This document shows positions 45,685 through 54,503 of a stretch of DNA of 64,000 nucleotides, piece by piece (positions within the stretch are counted from its first letter, which is position 1; every line of letters begins with the position of its first letter). The translations under genes were made by a program, and so were the position numbers. The DNA is from Candidatus Terasakiella magnetica (GTDB taxonomy: Bacteria > Pseudomonadota > Alphaproteobacteria > Rhodospirillales > Terasakiellaceae), in contig NZ_FLYE01000023.1 of assembly GCF_900093605.1 (NCBI RefSeq), positions 208,224-272,223 of the forward strand. Reading direction: 5' to 3'. The notes below the pieces were generated by a model that saw only the letters and a program-made list of their open reading frames with translations, did not search any database and was not told the DNA's origin.

Positions 45685-45699
45685 GCAAGGAGACACCAC

Positions 45700-47019
45700 A
45701 TGTACGATATGATCCTTAAAGGCGGCACTTGTGCGACGCTTGCTGGTATCATCAAAACAGATGTAGCCATCAAAGACGGTAAAATTGCAGAACTTGGCGA
45801 TATTGATGTTTCCAAAGCTGAACAGGTGATGGATGTAACGGGCCTTCATGTATTGCCGGGTGTGATTGACAGCCAAGTCCATTTTCGCGAACCCGGCCTT
45901 GAACATAAAGAAGATTTGGCAACAGGTACGGCGGGTGCGGCCCTTGGGGGGGTGACAGCGGTTTTTGAAATGCCAAACACCAAGCCATCCACCATCACAG
46001 CCCAAGATATGGCGGATAAATGTCGCCGTGCCAAAGACCGTGTTTGGACCGATATTGCCTTTTTCATTGGGGCTGCGGCTGAAAATGCAGAAAAATTGCC
46101 AGAGCTTGAGCGCCAGCAAGGCGTATCTGGCGTAAAAATCTTTATGGGCAGCTCCACTGGTAGCCTGCTGGTTAAAGATGATGCAACGCTTGCAAGTGTG
46201 CTGGCTTCTGGTCAGCGCCGTGTGGCGGTCCATTGTGAAGATGAAGACCGTCTTGAAGAACGTTTTGCGCTGGTTAAAGACGGCGCCCCTGTGAAAATGC
46301 ATGCACAGTGGCGCGATGCTGAAACAGCTGTGCGCGCAACCAAGCGCCTGTTGAAAATTGCCAAGGGTGTGAAGCGCCGTGTGCATGTCTTGCATGTCAC
46401 CACAGCTGATGAAATGGAAGTGCTGCCTGAATATAAAGACATTGCGACGGTAGAATGTACACCACAACATTTAACGCTGAACGATGAATGGTATGAAAAA
46501 ATCGGCACCAAAGCGCAGATGAACCCACCTATTCGCGCACAGCATCATGTGGATGCCTTGTGGAAAGCGGTGAACCAAGGTGTGGTTGATTGTATCGGCT
46601 CTGATCACGCACCTCATACATTGGAAGAAAAATCAGCACCTTACCCCCAAAGCCCGTCAGGCATGACAGGGGTGCAGACATTGGTGCCTGTTATGCTCAA
46701 CCATGTTAATGAAGGCCGCCTAAGCCTTGAGCGTTTTGTTGATCTGACAAGTGCAGGGCCGTGTCGTATTTACAATGTGGCTTCAAAAGGGCGCATGGCC
46801 AAAGGTTATGATGCGGATTTCACCATTGTGGATATGAATGCAGAGCGCACCATCACCGATAAATGGATTGCGTCTCGTTGTGGCTGGACCCCTTATGACG
46901 GGATGAAGGTCAAAGGCTGGCCGATTTCCACCATTGTGCGTGGTAATGTGGTGATGCATGAAGACCAGTTGATTGGTGACCCGCAAGGTGAAGCTGTGCG
47001 TTTCGCTGAATGTCTCTAA
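45700..47019 (+). CDS. Dihydroorotase-like cyclic amidohydrolase with altered HxH motif
   Basis: A 439-residue amidohydrolase of the class I dihydroorotase group (COG0044). The carboxylated-lysine motif GVKIFMG, the metal His residues in VHCEDE and HVLHVTT, and the catalytic GSDHAPH are all present. The N-terminal HxH motif, however, reads Q-V-H (DSQVHFREPG): Gln59 replaces the first zinc-ligand His, while His61 is kept. It may therefore be a non-pyrimidine amidohydrolase or a one-metal variant rather than true PyrC. It follows asnB by 15 bp. Annotation as dihydroorotase would be by family only. Confidence 0.82.
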   Translation: MYDMILKGGTCATLAGIIKTDVAIKDGKIAELGDIDVSKAEQVMDVTGLHVLPGVIDSQVHFREPGLEHKEDLATGTAGAALGGVTAVFEMPNTKPSTITAQDMADKCRRAKDRVWTDIAFFIGAAAENAEKLPELERQQGVSGVKIFMGSSTGSLLVKDDATLASVLASGQRRVAVHCEDEDRLEERFALVKDGAPVKMHAQWRDAETAVRATKRLLKIAKGVKRRVHVLHVTTADEMEVLPEYKDIATVECTPQHLTLNDEWYEKIGTKAQMNPPIRAQHHVDALWKAVNQGVVDCIGSDHAPHTLEEKSAPYPQSPSGMTGVQTLVPVMLNHVNEGRLSLERFVDLTSAGPCRIYNVASKGRMAKGYDADFTIVDMNAERTITDKWIASRCGWTPYDGMKVKGWPISTIVRGNVVMHEDQLIGDPQGEAVRFAECL

Positions 47020-47029
47020 AGGGGACATA

Positions 47030-47584
47030 ATGGTTCAGAACTCTCAAGACCAGTTTGAACGCCGCAAGGTGAGAAAAGGACGTCGCCTGTTTAATGAAGG
47101 TGAAACAGGCGACTTTGCTTATATTGTCGAAACTGGTGAAATCACCGTTTATAAGAATATCGAGGGCAATGATATTGAGTTGTCTGTTCTTCATCCCGGT
47201 GAGATTTTTGGTGAAATAGCTGTGCTAGATGGGCGCAGGCGTATGGCCTCAGCCAAGGCAACAATGGATTCAACATTGATTGTGGTCTCACCCAAGGCAC
47301 TGGAAGAACGTATTGAAAAAAGTGACAAGTTTGTCAAAACGCTTTTGCAGATTTTAATGAGCAACTTGCGTGATACCCATCGTGCATATGAAGATCAACG
47401 TCATACGTTTGAAGGGCATATTCAATCGATCAATCGTCATATTAACGGGATGCGTGATTTGGCCCAATTGAGCCATCAAGATGAGTTTATTGAAGAAGTC
47501 TGTCCCAATTTGGTGAAGATGCGTGATAATTGTGATAAACTTTCACAATCACTGGATAAATATAGTGAAAAGATCAAAAGTTAG
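47030..47584 (+). CDS. Cyclic nucleotide-binding-domain protein
   Basis: A 184-residue cytoplasmic protein. Residues ~10-120 form a cNMP-binding beta roll (FNEGETGDFAYIVETGEITVY, GEIFGEIAVLDGRRRMASAKA in part). The phosphate-binding cassette GEIAVLDGRRRMASA retains the key Glu and Arg. No helix-turn-helix follows; instead there is a helical tail (about 125-184). So it is not a CRP-type activator but may sense cAMP or c-di-GMP as a small adaptor. The ATG at 47030 has AAAGGGGA before it; the longer frame inside the amidohydrolase gene is rejected. Confidence 0.85.
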   Translation: MVQNSQDQFERRKVRKGRRLFNEGETGDFAYIVETGEITVYKNIEGNDIELSVLHPGEIFGEIAVLDGRRRMASAKATMDSTLIVVSPKALEERIEKSDKFVKTLLQILMSNLRDTHRAYEDQRHTFEGHIQSINRHINGMRDLAQLSHQDEFIEEVCPNLVKMRDNCDKLSQSLDKYSEKIKS

Positions 47585-47673
47585 ACTTTTTGTTAACCTT
47601 TTTGGTCTTTACTAGGCAGAGTCGGGAGAGGGGATTTTCCCGATTTTTAAAGCGTAAGAGTTAAGAGGCGCTT

Positions 47674-48114
47674 ATGGCGGACGACGAAGACGATGATGAT
47701 CTCTCCGTAGATTGGGGGGCGGCACTTGAAGAAGACCACAATGCTCCCTCTATGGATGAAGATCCCGATATGGCAGCTGCTTTAGCCGATATTGAGGCTG
47801 AAGAAGCGCAAAAAGCATCACAACAAAGTGCTGCACCTAGCACGCTGGGCGATGCTTTGGGCCTTGGGGACAGTGTAGAAGCTGTTTATGACGTTGAAGT
47901 TAGTGTTCGTGCTGTGCTCGGTATGGCCGTGATGCCGATGAGCCAAATCCTTAAACTGGGCCGTGGCGCGGTTGTGGAATTGGATCGTGGTGTGGGTGAC
48001 CCTATCGATGTCTTTTCATCAGACCAGAAAATTGCCGAAGGCGAGGTTGTGGTTGTTGAAGACAAGCTAGCCGTAAGCATCGGTGATATTATGAGGTCGA
48101 AGCGAAGCCTATGA
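47674..48114 (+). CDS. fliN: FliN-like flagellar motor switch protein (SpoA domain)
   Basis: A 146-residue protein. An acidic, Ala-rich N-terminal half is followed by a SpoA/surface-presentation domain (about 68-143: VYDVEVSVRAVLG, LKLGRGAVVELDRGVGDPIDVF in part, KLAVSIGDIM). FliN forms the C ring of the flagellar motor with FliM and FliG. No other flagellar gene is nearby, so it is either a second FliN or the single copy displaced from its cluster. The stop overlaps the following small gene by 4 bp. Confidence 0.88.
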   Translation: MADDEDDDDLSVDWGAALEEDHNAPSMDEDPDMAAALADIEAEEAQKASQQSAAPSTLGDALGLGDSVEAVYDVEVSVRAVLGMAVMPMSQILKLGRGAVVELDRGVGDPIDVFSSDQKIAEGEVVVVEDKLAVSIGDIMRSKRSL

Positions 48115-48314
48115 AGACTGAAACTGAAATCTACGAAACAGCCAATCAGGTTATCGAAAAATTTGGTGATGAAGCTGCGTTATATGCAGCCATCCGTGGC
48201 GATGAATTTGAACGTTTGGGCAATCAGGAAGGCGAGGTTCTCTGGCGTCGCATCACGCGTGCAGTAGAGGTTCTCCAAACTAGTGAGCGCCCACATAGCG
48301 CTGTACTTCACTAA
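48111..48314 (+). CDS. Small cytoplasmic protein of unknown function (DUF6961-like)
   Basis: A 67-residue protein that begins TETEIYETANQVIEKFGDEA and contains WRRITRAVEVL. It resembles short alphaproteobacterial proteins of unknown role that have this helix-helix layout; the family assignment is uncertain. It overlaps the fliN-like stop by 4 bp (ATGA), so it is translationally coupled to it. Confidence 0.75.
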   Translation: MKTETEIYETANQVIEKFGDEAALYAAIRGDEFERLGNQEGEVLWRRITRAVEVLQTSERPHSAVLH

Positions 48315-48316
48315 TT

Positions 48317-50053
48317 TTATTGAGTTCCAAATTCCTGATAATATCTAGAAACCGCTTGGCGTAAGTCTTGCGGTTTTATGGGCTTGGCAAGACAGCCCTG
48401 CATGCCCGCCTTCAGGTAGCTTTCCTGCTGTTGCGGCATGATATTGGCACTGATGGCAATAATGGGTGTGTCTTTATTAGGGCCTGTGCCATTGCGAATG
48501 GCAATGGTCGCTTCTTCGCCTGTCATTAATGGCATTTGGATATCCATCAAGATCAAATCAAAATGCTGATCTTGGGTGACCTCAAGGCAACGTTGCCCAT
48601 TCTCCGCAATAGTGACAGTGTGACCCGCATGTTTAAGGATGGTCATCAGGACTTTCTGATTAATCGCATTATCTTCAGTTAAAAGGAGATTGAGAGCCCC
48701 TACGTCTTGTAGGGGGGTGATTGTGCTGTTTTCAACTTCTGCATCTGATGTGGAGAAGGGGAGTTCTAGGTAAAAGGTACTGCCTTTGCCAAGCTCACTT
48801 TGAACACTTAAGGAACCATTCATTAATTCTGCAAATTCCTTGCACAGGCTAAGCCCTAAGCCAATGCCGCCATGTTGGCGCGACATGGGGTCATCCACCT
48901 GATGGAAACGTTCAAAAATGTCGGCCTGATCTTCTTGAGACAGGCCAAGGCCTGTATCTTTAATATGACAAATAAGTTTTCGCTCAGGGCTGGAGGTCAC
49001 TTCCATATGAACGTCAACTTTACCCTTATCTGTAAATTTAACCGCATTACTGACCAGATTGAACATGATCTGGCGTAATTTTTTCAGGTCAATCTCACCA
49101 TGACAGCCTTCCGTAAAGATACGATTGACGTGATAGTCCAAGCCTTTGTTGGTCGCATCAACCTTGAACATAATTTCAATCTCACTGGCAAAATTGCTGA
49201 GATTAATGGTCTCTGGATTAAGGGATTCACGTCGTCCGGTGGCTTGTGTGAAATCGATAATATCATTGATAATATCAATGAGATGTTCAGTTGAGTGAAT
49301 GGCGGTTTGCGTCAGTTGTGTTTTTTCATCTTCATTTTTACTTTCACTGACAAGGCCAAGTGCACCAAGGATGCCGTTTAAAGGCGTGCGTAGTTCATGT
49401 GAGACCAAGGCAATAAAATCGTTACGTGCTTTGGCAGCTTGCAAGGCTTTGGCTTTTAGTTTTCTTTCTTTACCAATTTCATAGCGTGCAATGAGCGAGG
49501 TAATGAGGAGAAGAATAACAAAGAGCGAGGCGATGCCACTGGTTAAGGTAACAGCCATTCGTTGGGTATCTTGTGCAAGATGGGTCAGGTCAAGTGAGAC
49601 CTCAATCGCCCCAAGGAAATTACCATCTTTCATAATGGGCAAGAAAGCATCGGCAATAACGCGGTTTTCATGTTCTAAACGTAGGATGCGAACATGTTTT
49701 TGGCCACGCATGACCTTGGCAATGAAATAGTCTTCGCGGTTTTCATCACCGATCTTTTGATAATCACCAGACCAGACAACCGTGGCATCATCGGCATAAA
49801 TTTGAAAGCTATAAACATTGCCTACATTTTTGGCTGTGCCAAGGGTGCGCATATCTTCAATGGTTGGTGGGGCACCATAAAGCAAACGAGGTAAATCAGT
49901 AAGGTCACGCTGGACAAACTGCGCCCAATGCAGGCTTTCAGAACGCGCCTGTTCTTGCAGGATTGTCTCCGTGCTTTTTTGAACAATCAACCATGTACCA
50001 CCCACAGCGATGATGCCGATTGCCAAAATAATGAAAAGAAGCCGATTACCCAT
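48317..50053 (-). CDS. Membrane hybrid sensor histidine kinase
   Basis: A 578-residue kinase: TM1 (about 4-24), a short periplasmic region with a PAS-like (sCache) look (about 30-160), TM2 (about 167-188), HisKA with SHELRTPL (His219), HATPase_c (NLVSNAVKF, DTGLGL, GIGLGLSLC) and a C-terminal receiver (about 455-570) with DLILMDIQMPLMTG and the Lys in CLAKP. No regulator is adjacent except the REC protein at 50205. The two are separated by 151 bp, so they may form one pathway. Confidence 0.88.
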   Translation of the reverse strand: MGNRLLFIILAIGIIAVGGTWLIVQKSTETILQEQARSESLHWAQFVQRDLTDLPRLLYGAPPTIEDMRTLGTAKNVGNVYSFQIYADDATVVWSGDYQKIGDENREDYFIAKVMRGQKHVRILRLEHENRVIADAFLPIMKDGNFLGAIEVSLDLTHLAQDTQRMAVTLTSGIASLFVILLLITSLIARYEIGKERKLKAKALQAAKARNDFIALVSHELRTPLNGILGALGLVSESKNEDEKTQLTQTAIHSTEHLIDIINDIIDFTQATGRRESLNPETINLSNFASEIEIMFKVDATNKGLDYHVNRIFTEGCHGEIDLKKLRQIMFNLVSNAVKFTDKGKVDVHMEVTSSPERKLICHIKDTGLGLSQEDQADIFERFHQVDDPMSRQHGGIGLGLSLCKEFAELMNGSLSVQSELGKGSTFYLELPFSTSDAEVENSTITPLQDVGALNLLLTEDNAINQKVLMTILKHAGHTVTIAENGQRCLEVTQDQHFDLILMDIQMPLMTGEEATIAIRNGTGPNKDTPIIAISANIMPQQQESYLKAGMQGCLAKPIKPQDLRQAVSRYYQEFGTQ

Positions 50054-50204
50054 TTATATTTCTTTTTATATGAGAACACATCACATGTTTTGCTCATGCA
50101 ATCTATTCATGCTCTATCCTTTTGAGGCAGCATAGCAAATTCAGTATGTGGATGCTATATGGCAATATACTTATTTGAGGGTTTGAAAAGGTTGAGCACA
50201 CTCA

Positions 50205-51209
50205 TTAAGCATGTTTTTTTAAATGTTTAAGCAGTTCTTCTTGTGAAGCAACATCAGGTACAGCTTCATTATGTGTAACCGCTGGCGAAGTTTTTTTCTT
50301 TTTGACGGGCATTGGGGTGGGACGAGTTGGTTTTTCCTGTGGTTTGCTTACAGGGAAGATGATGTTTTGTATTTTATGATTTACTTGCCTGATTTCATGA
50401 ACATTTTCTTGGGAGAACTGTTCTGAGCGGGCTTTCACATCTGTGGAAAGTTGCAGAAGGTCTGAGCACAGGTTGATGGCTTGGGTAAAACCAGACATGC
50501 CAAGTTTTGACCTGAGTACCATAGAAGCGCGGGCGATTTTATTTAAGGTGAGGGGGATCTCGTCCATTTTCTTATTGGATTGTAAAAGTTCCAGATGGCC
50601 TGTGCTGAGCTCAAGTTCAGCAGCATAACGTTCAATGAATTGGTCATTGACCATTTTCTTGGTTTTTTCAATCTGCTGCTTAACTTGAAAGGGTGTTACT
50701 TTGATACCGGCTTGATCCAAAGGGTTGGGAACAACAAAGGTGCCGACATGTGATTTCTGATCTGCTCGTGTATCTTTGCGCCGATCTGGCCCAAAATAGT
50801 TTTCTGTTGCGAGAAACTTTTTTCGATGATGGGCAAGCATATGTAGATGTTTTTCAAGGTTTAAACCACTGACAGGCTTAATCAAAATATCATCAATCCC
50901 AGCATTGACGAGAGAGCGAATGATGCCACTCTCAGCCTTTGTGACAAGGCCGATGATAACCATAAAAGGATTCTTGCCAATTTTATCTTGTCGGATATCA
51001 CTAATTAACTGACTGAGGCATCCCGCTTCTAAATTCGTATCACAAACCAGCAAGTCAACCGAACTACTCTTGAGGATGTTTTGTAAGGCAGTGAAATTAG
51101 CTGCGTGATTGATGTCACTGAAGCCTTTCTGCCTAAGCATGGAAACAAAGGCATGACGGGTTGAAATATTACTTTCACCAAGAACGAGTTTGACAGAATG
51201 AGTATCCAT
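50205..51209 (-). CDS. Receiver-domain protein of unknown output
   Basis: A 334-residue cytoplasmic protein with an N-terminal receiver (about 1-125): phospho-acceptor in LLVCDTNL, Lys in ILIKPVSG. The motif YFGPDRRKDTR after the receiver is common in alphaproteobacterial REC proteins. The rest (about 150-290) is helical with a basic Pro/Lys-rich tail and shows no DNA-binding or enzymatic domain. It probably acts by protein contact. The ATG at 51209 is chosen; the GTG two codons earlier is weaker. It lies downstream of no operon partner and ends upstream of the hybrid kinase gene on the same strand. Confidence 0.8.
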   Translation of the reverse strand: MDTHSVKLVLGESNISTRHAFVSMLRQKGFSDINHAANFTALQNILKSSSVDLLVCDTNLEAGCLSQLISDIRQDKIGKNPFMVIIGLVTKAESGIIRSLVNAGIDDILIKPVSGLNLEKHLHMLAHHRKKFLATENYFGPDRRKDTRADQKSHVGTFVVPNPLDQAGIKVTPFQVKQQIEKTKKMVNDQFIERYAAELELSTGHLELLQSNKKMDEIPLTLNKIARASMVLRSKLGMSGFTQAINLCSDLLQLSTDVKARSEQFSQENVHEIRQVNHKIQNIIFPVSKPQEKPTRPTPMPVKKKKTSPAVTHNEAVPDVASQEELLKHLKKHA

Positions 51210-51325
51210 AGCCACTTAAACAAATGCAGTTTTGTGAAATTACATAATGTACAGCATTCTAAAGCTGATCAAATGGACAAGAAATCCCCATTTGGTAACT
51301 ATTGGGACTATGGGATTAAATTAAA

Positions 51326-51354
51326 AAAAGGGCTGACTTAAAGCCAACCCTTTT
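51326..51354 (-). terminator. Intrinsic terminator of guaA
   Basis: An imperfect stem (AAAAGGG / CCCTTTT core with inner pairs) lies just after the guaA stop on the minus strand and is followed by a T-run in that direction. Confidence 0.7.
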
Positions 51355-51361
51355 AAAAATT

Positions 51362-52915
51362 TTATTCCCACTCAATGGTCCCGGGTGGTTTACTTGTGCA
51401 GTCATAAACGACGCGGTTGATGCCGCGGACTTCGTTGATGATGCGGTTGGAAACGCGTGCAAGGAATTCATGGTCAAAGTGATAGTAATCAGCCGTCATG
51501 CCGTCTGTTGAGGTCACAGCGCGCAAGGCACAGACAAATTCATAGGTGCGTGCATCACCCATCACACCAACGGTGCGCACAGGCAAGAGAACCGCAAAGG
51601 CTTGCCAGATGGCATCATATAGGCCTGCATTGCGGATTTCTTCCAAATAGATCGCATCGGCTTTGCGCAGGATATCACACAGCTCAGCTGATAAGGGCTG
51701 GCCGGGAATGCGAATGGCAAGGCCGGGGCCGGGGAAGGGGTGGCGACCGACAAATTTTTCCGGCAGGCCGAGTTCTTTACCCAGTTCACGCACTTCATCT
51801 TTAAACAGTTCACGAAGCGGTTCCACCAGTTTCATATCCATACGTTCAGGCAAGCCGCCCACGTTATGGTGTGATTTGATGGTTACAGAGGGGCCACCAA
51901 CAAAGGAAACAGACTCAATCACATCTGGATACAGTGTACCTTGGGCAAGGAAGTCTGCCCCGCCAATGGCTTTTGCTTCAGCTTCAAATACATCAATGAA
52001 CAGGCCACCAATGGTTTTGCGTTTTTTCTCTGGGTCATATTCATCACCAAGGGCGTCAAAGAATTGCGCGGAGGCATCTTTGTGAACCAGCTTGATGTTG
52101 TAATGATCACGGAACAATGTCACAACTTCTTCAGCCTCGCCTTGGCGCATAAAGCCTGTGTCTACAAACACACAGGTTAATTGCTCGCCAATGGCTTCGT
52201 GAAGAAGGACCGCAACAACCGAGCTATCCACACCACCAGAAAGGCCGCAGATGACTTTTTTGTCACCGACCTGTTTGCGAACCGCTTCAATGGCTTGCTC
52301 TTTAAAGGCGGCCATGGTCCAGTCACCTGAACAGCCACAAACCGCATGGGTGAAGTTTTCAATCAGTTGTGCGCCATGTGGGGTATGAACCACTTCTGGG
52401 TGGAACTGAACGGCGTAAAATTGCTTTTCTTCATTGGCGACAGCCGCATAAGGCGCACCTTCTGAAGTGGCAACCACATTAAAGCCTGGGGCCAGTTTGG
52501 TTACACGGTCACCATGGCTCATCCAGACTTGTTCTTTAGCACCGACTTCCCAGACACCTTTGAAAATTGCGCATTCTTTGTTTACATCAACAAAGGCACG
52601 ACCAAATTCGTGATGTTCTGATGTTTCAACCAAGCCGCCAAGCTGTTGCATCATGGTCTGCTGACCATAACAAATGCCCAGAACCGGAATGCCCATCTCA
52701 AATACTTTTTTGGGTGCGCGTGGTGATTCTTCCCATGTTACAGAAGCCGGACCACCAGAAAGAATAATGCCTTTAGGCGCGTATTCATCCAGAAGTTCGT
52801 CTGTCACAAGGTTGAAGGGGTGAATTTCAGAATAAACACCGCTTTCACGTACACGACGTGCAATGAGCTGGGTTACCTGAGATCCGAAGTCGATAATAAG
52901 AATGCGATCGGTCAT
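51362..52915 (-). CDS. guaA: GMP synthase (glutamine-hydrolysing)
   Basis: A 517-residue enzyme that aminates XMP to GMP. The N-terminal class I amidotransferase has the nucleophile in GICYGQQ and His-Glu in QFHPEVVHT. The synthetase domain has the PP-loop GLSGGVDSS. The C-terminal GMP_synt_C dimerisation domain ends with [10 protein letters not shown] set the ATG at 52915 ([13 protein letters not shown]); the frame from 53044 adds 43 residues not typical of GuaA. It is divergent from the TetR gene. Confidence 0.95.
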   Translation of the reverse strand: MTDRILIIDFGSQVTQLIARRVRESGVYSEIHPFNLVTDELLDEYAPKGIILSGGPASVTWEESPRAPKKVFEMGIPVLGICYGQQTMMQQLGGLVETSEHHEFGRAFVDVNKECAIFKGVWEVGAKEQVWMSHGDRVTKLAPGFNVVATSEGAPYAAVANEEKQFYAVQFHPEVVHTPHGAQLIENFTHAVCGCSGDWTMAAFKEQAIEAVRKQVGDKKVICGLSGGVDSSVVAVLLHEAIGEQLTCVFVDTGFMRQGEAEEVVTLFRDHYNIKLVHKDASAQFFDALGDEYDPEKKRKTIGGLFIDVFEAEAKAIGGADFLAQGTLYPDVIESVSFVGGPSVTIKSHHNVGGLPERMDMKLVEPLRELFKDEVRELGKELGLPEKFVGRHPFPGPGLAIRIPGQPLSAELCDILRKADAIYLEEIRNAGLYDAIWQAFAVLLPVRTVGVMGDARTYEFVCALRAVTSTDGMTADYYHFDHEFLARVSNRIINEVRGINRVVYDCTSKPPGTIEWE

Positions 52916-53021
52916 GTGGCCACCATATTTATGGTCTTGAAAGAGGGGCGCAACATACAACAAGCGCGCAAACCCCACAATAGTCATATGGCTCTTGCGG
53001 GTATAAAAAACGCTTCCCTTA

Positions 53022-53052
53022 ATATGATAAATATCATATAACATTATATGTT
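53022..53052. promoter_or_regulatory. Palindromic operator candidates between guaA and tetR
   Basis: Two adjacent inverted repeats: ATATGAT-AAAT-ATCATAT (53022-53039) and AACAT-TAT-ATGTT (53040-53052). They lie ~27 bp before the TetR start, a typical spot for autoregulation by a TetR dimer. Confidence 0.5.
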
Positions 53053-53078
53053 AAATGTCATATTTACGGGTGGAAAAG

Positions 53079-53696
53079 ATGGGTTATCCAGAAGGTCATA
53101 AGGAAAAAACGCGCGATCGCATTATCGCAGCAGCGCGAAAACTTTGGAAATCATTGGGCTATCAAGGCGCTAGCGTCGATAAGGTTATGCAGGAAGCTGG
53201 CCTGACCCGTGGGGGCTTTTATGCCCATTTTAAATCAAAGGATGATTTATTCTCTCAAGCCTTAGATCAGGATATAGCCCAAGGCTTGATGGAGGAAATG
53301 GACGAAGAGGGGGTGAACTCCCTTGATGAGAAAAGAAAGCGCATTATTGATTTCTATTTATCGGTTGAGCATCGCGACCACCCAGAATCTGGCTGCCCTT
53401 TAACAGCCCTTACACAGGAAAGCGCGCGTTTGGGGGAGGCACCCAAAACGGTGATTTCAGGTTTAGTACAGCGTTTTAGCAGTTGGATTACAGGGGATAA
53501 GCAATCAAAGCAAAGTCTCGCTGCCTTATCCATGATGGTGGGGACCGTGACATTGGCACGTGCGACCAAGGATAGCGCCTTATCGGATGAGATTTTGCAG
53601 GCTGCTCATAAAGAGTTAGATAATATGCTTAATGATAATCAGCATAAAGAGTATCTGCGCCGCAAGAGCCTCTCGATCCTCAATAAGCAGGCTTAA
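53079..53696 (+). CDS. TetR-family transcriptional regulator
   Basis: A 205-residue regulator with an N-terminal TetR helix-turn-helix (about 8-55: TRDRIIAAARKLW, GASVDKVMQEAGLTRGGFYAHFKSKDDL in part) and a C-terminal ligand domain resembling the TetR_C group seen in AcuR/NemR-like proteins (HPESGCPLTAL). The ATG at 53079 is preceded by GGTGGAAAAG. It overlaps the convergent TSUP gene by 4 bp at the stop. Likely controls itself and perhaps a nearby gene through the palindromes at 53022-53052. Confidence 0.88.
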   Translation: MGYPEGHKEKTRDRIIAAARKLWKSLGYQGASVDKVMQEAGLTRGGFYAHFKSKDDLFSQALDQDIAQGLMEEMDEEGVNSLDEKRKRIIDFYLSVEHRDHPESGCPLTALTQESARLGEAPKTVISGLVQRFSSWITGDKQSKQSLAALSMMVGTVTLARATKDSALSDEILQAAHKELDNMLNDNQHKEYLRRKSLSILNKQA

Positions 53697-54487
53697 AAGA
53701 CCAAGCTGATCCATTGGCGGATGATATGGTCTGGCGTATCTAAGACAAGCTTTCCCGTCATGGCAAAGCAGATGATGACCAGTAAGGGGCGAATGATTTT
53801 AGAACCGTGCTTCATGCTCATATGTGCCCCGACATAGCCGCCAATCATTTGCCCCATGGCCATGATCAATCCCACCACCCAGATGACTTGCCCGCCCAAA
53901 ATAAAGAAGAGGAGGGAGGCAATGTTACTGGTGAAGTTAAGAATTTTGGTATGAGCAGTGGCCTTAAGCAGGTTAAACCCCATCAAGGTGATGAAGGCAA
54001 CGGCAAAGAAGGAGCCTGTGCCCGGGCCAAAGAAACCATCATAAAAGCCCAAGGTGAAGCCTGCGATGAAGGAAAAACCCCACAGGCCCACGCGTTGTTT
54101 TTGATCCTCTAACCCGATTTTAGGCTTGGCAAGGAAGTAAAGCCCCACAGCCAATAATAAAAAGGGAATGATATCAACCAAAATGCTGGCATCAAGGCGT
54201 TGGACCAATAAGGTCCCACTGGCAGAGCCAATGAAGGTCAGCATAATCATAGGCCAAACATCATTGATTTTAAGATGGCCCTTTTTGATGAAATTGGCCG
54301 TGGCTGCAAACGTGCCAAAACTGCCTTGAAGCTTATTGGTGGCTAAAGCTTGCACAGGGCTAAGCCCCACACTTAAAAGTGCAGGCAGCGCAATGAGCCC
54401 GCCGCCGCCTGCAATGGAGTCGACCCATCCCGCGATGAGCCCAATGCAAAAAAGCATGCCGAGCGTATCAAGGGCGAGGAAATCCAT
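53693..54487 (-). CDS. TSUP-family permease (TauE/SafE)
   Basis: A 264-residue inner-membrane protein with about eight hydrophobic helices and the two internal repeats typical of TSUP/TauE transporters: GWVDSIAGGGGLIALPALL near the start and FYDGFFGPGTGSFF in the second repeat. Members export sulfite, sulfoacetate or similar anions. The substrate here is unknown. It is downstream of rsmB on the same strand, with a 16-bp gap. Confidence 0.88.
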   Translation of the reverse strand: MDFLALDTLGMLFCIGLIAGWVDSIAGGGGLIALPALLSVGLSPVQALATNKLQGSFGTFAATANFIKKGHLKINDVWPMIMLTFIGSASGTLLVQRLDASILVDIIPFLLLAVGLYFLAKPKIGLEDQKQRVGLWGFSFIAGFTLGFYDGFFGPGTGSFFAVAFITLMGFNLLKATAHTKILNFTSNIASLLFFILGGQVIWVVGLIMAMGQMIGGYVGAHMSMKHGSKIIRPLLVIICFAMTGKLVLDTPDHIIRQWISLVF

Positions 54488-54503
54488 TTAAAACAGGCCG
54501 GGT

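Noticed and set aside
45670-46470. A 266-codon minus-strand open frame in the amidohydrolase gene
   Set aside because: It is a shadow of the plus-strand reading frame, which has a complete family match. The product has odd composition.
52916-53044. N-terminal extension of GuaA
   Set aside because: The extra 43 residues run through the operator-like palindromes of the divergent spacer, and GuaA proteins begin at the [11 protein letters not shown] block.
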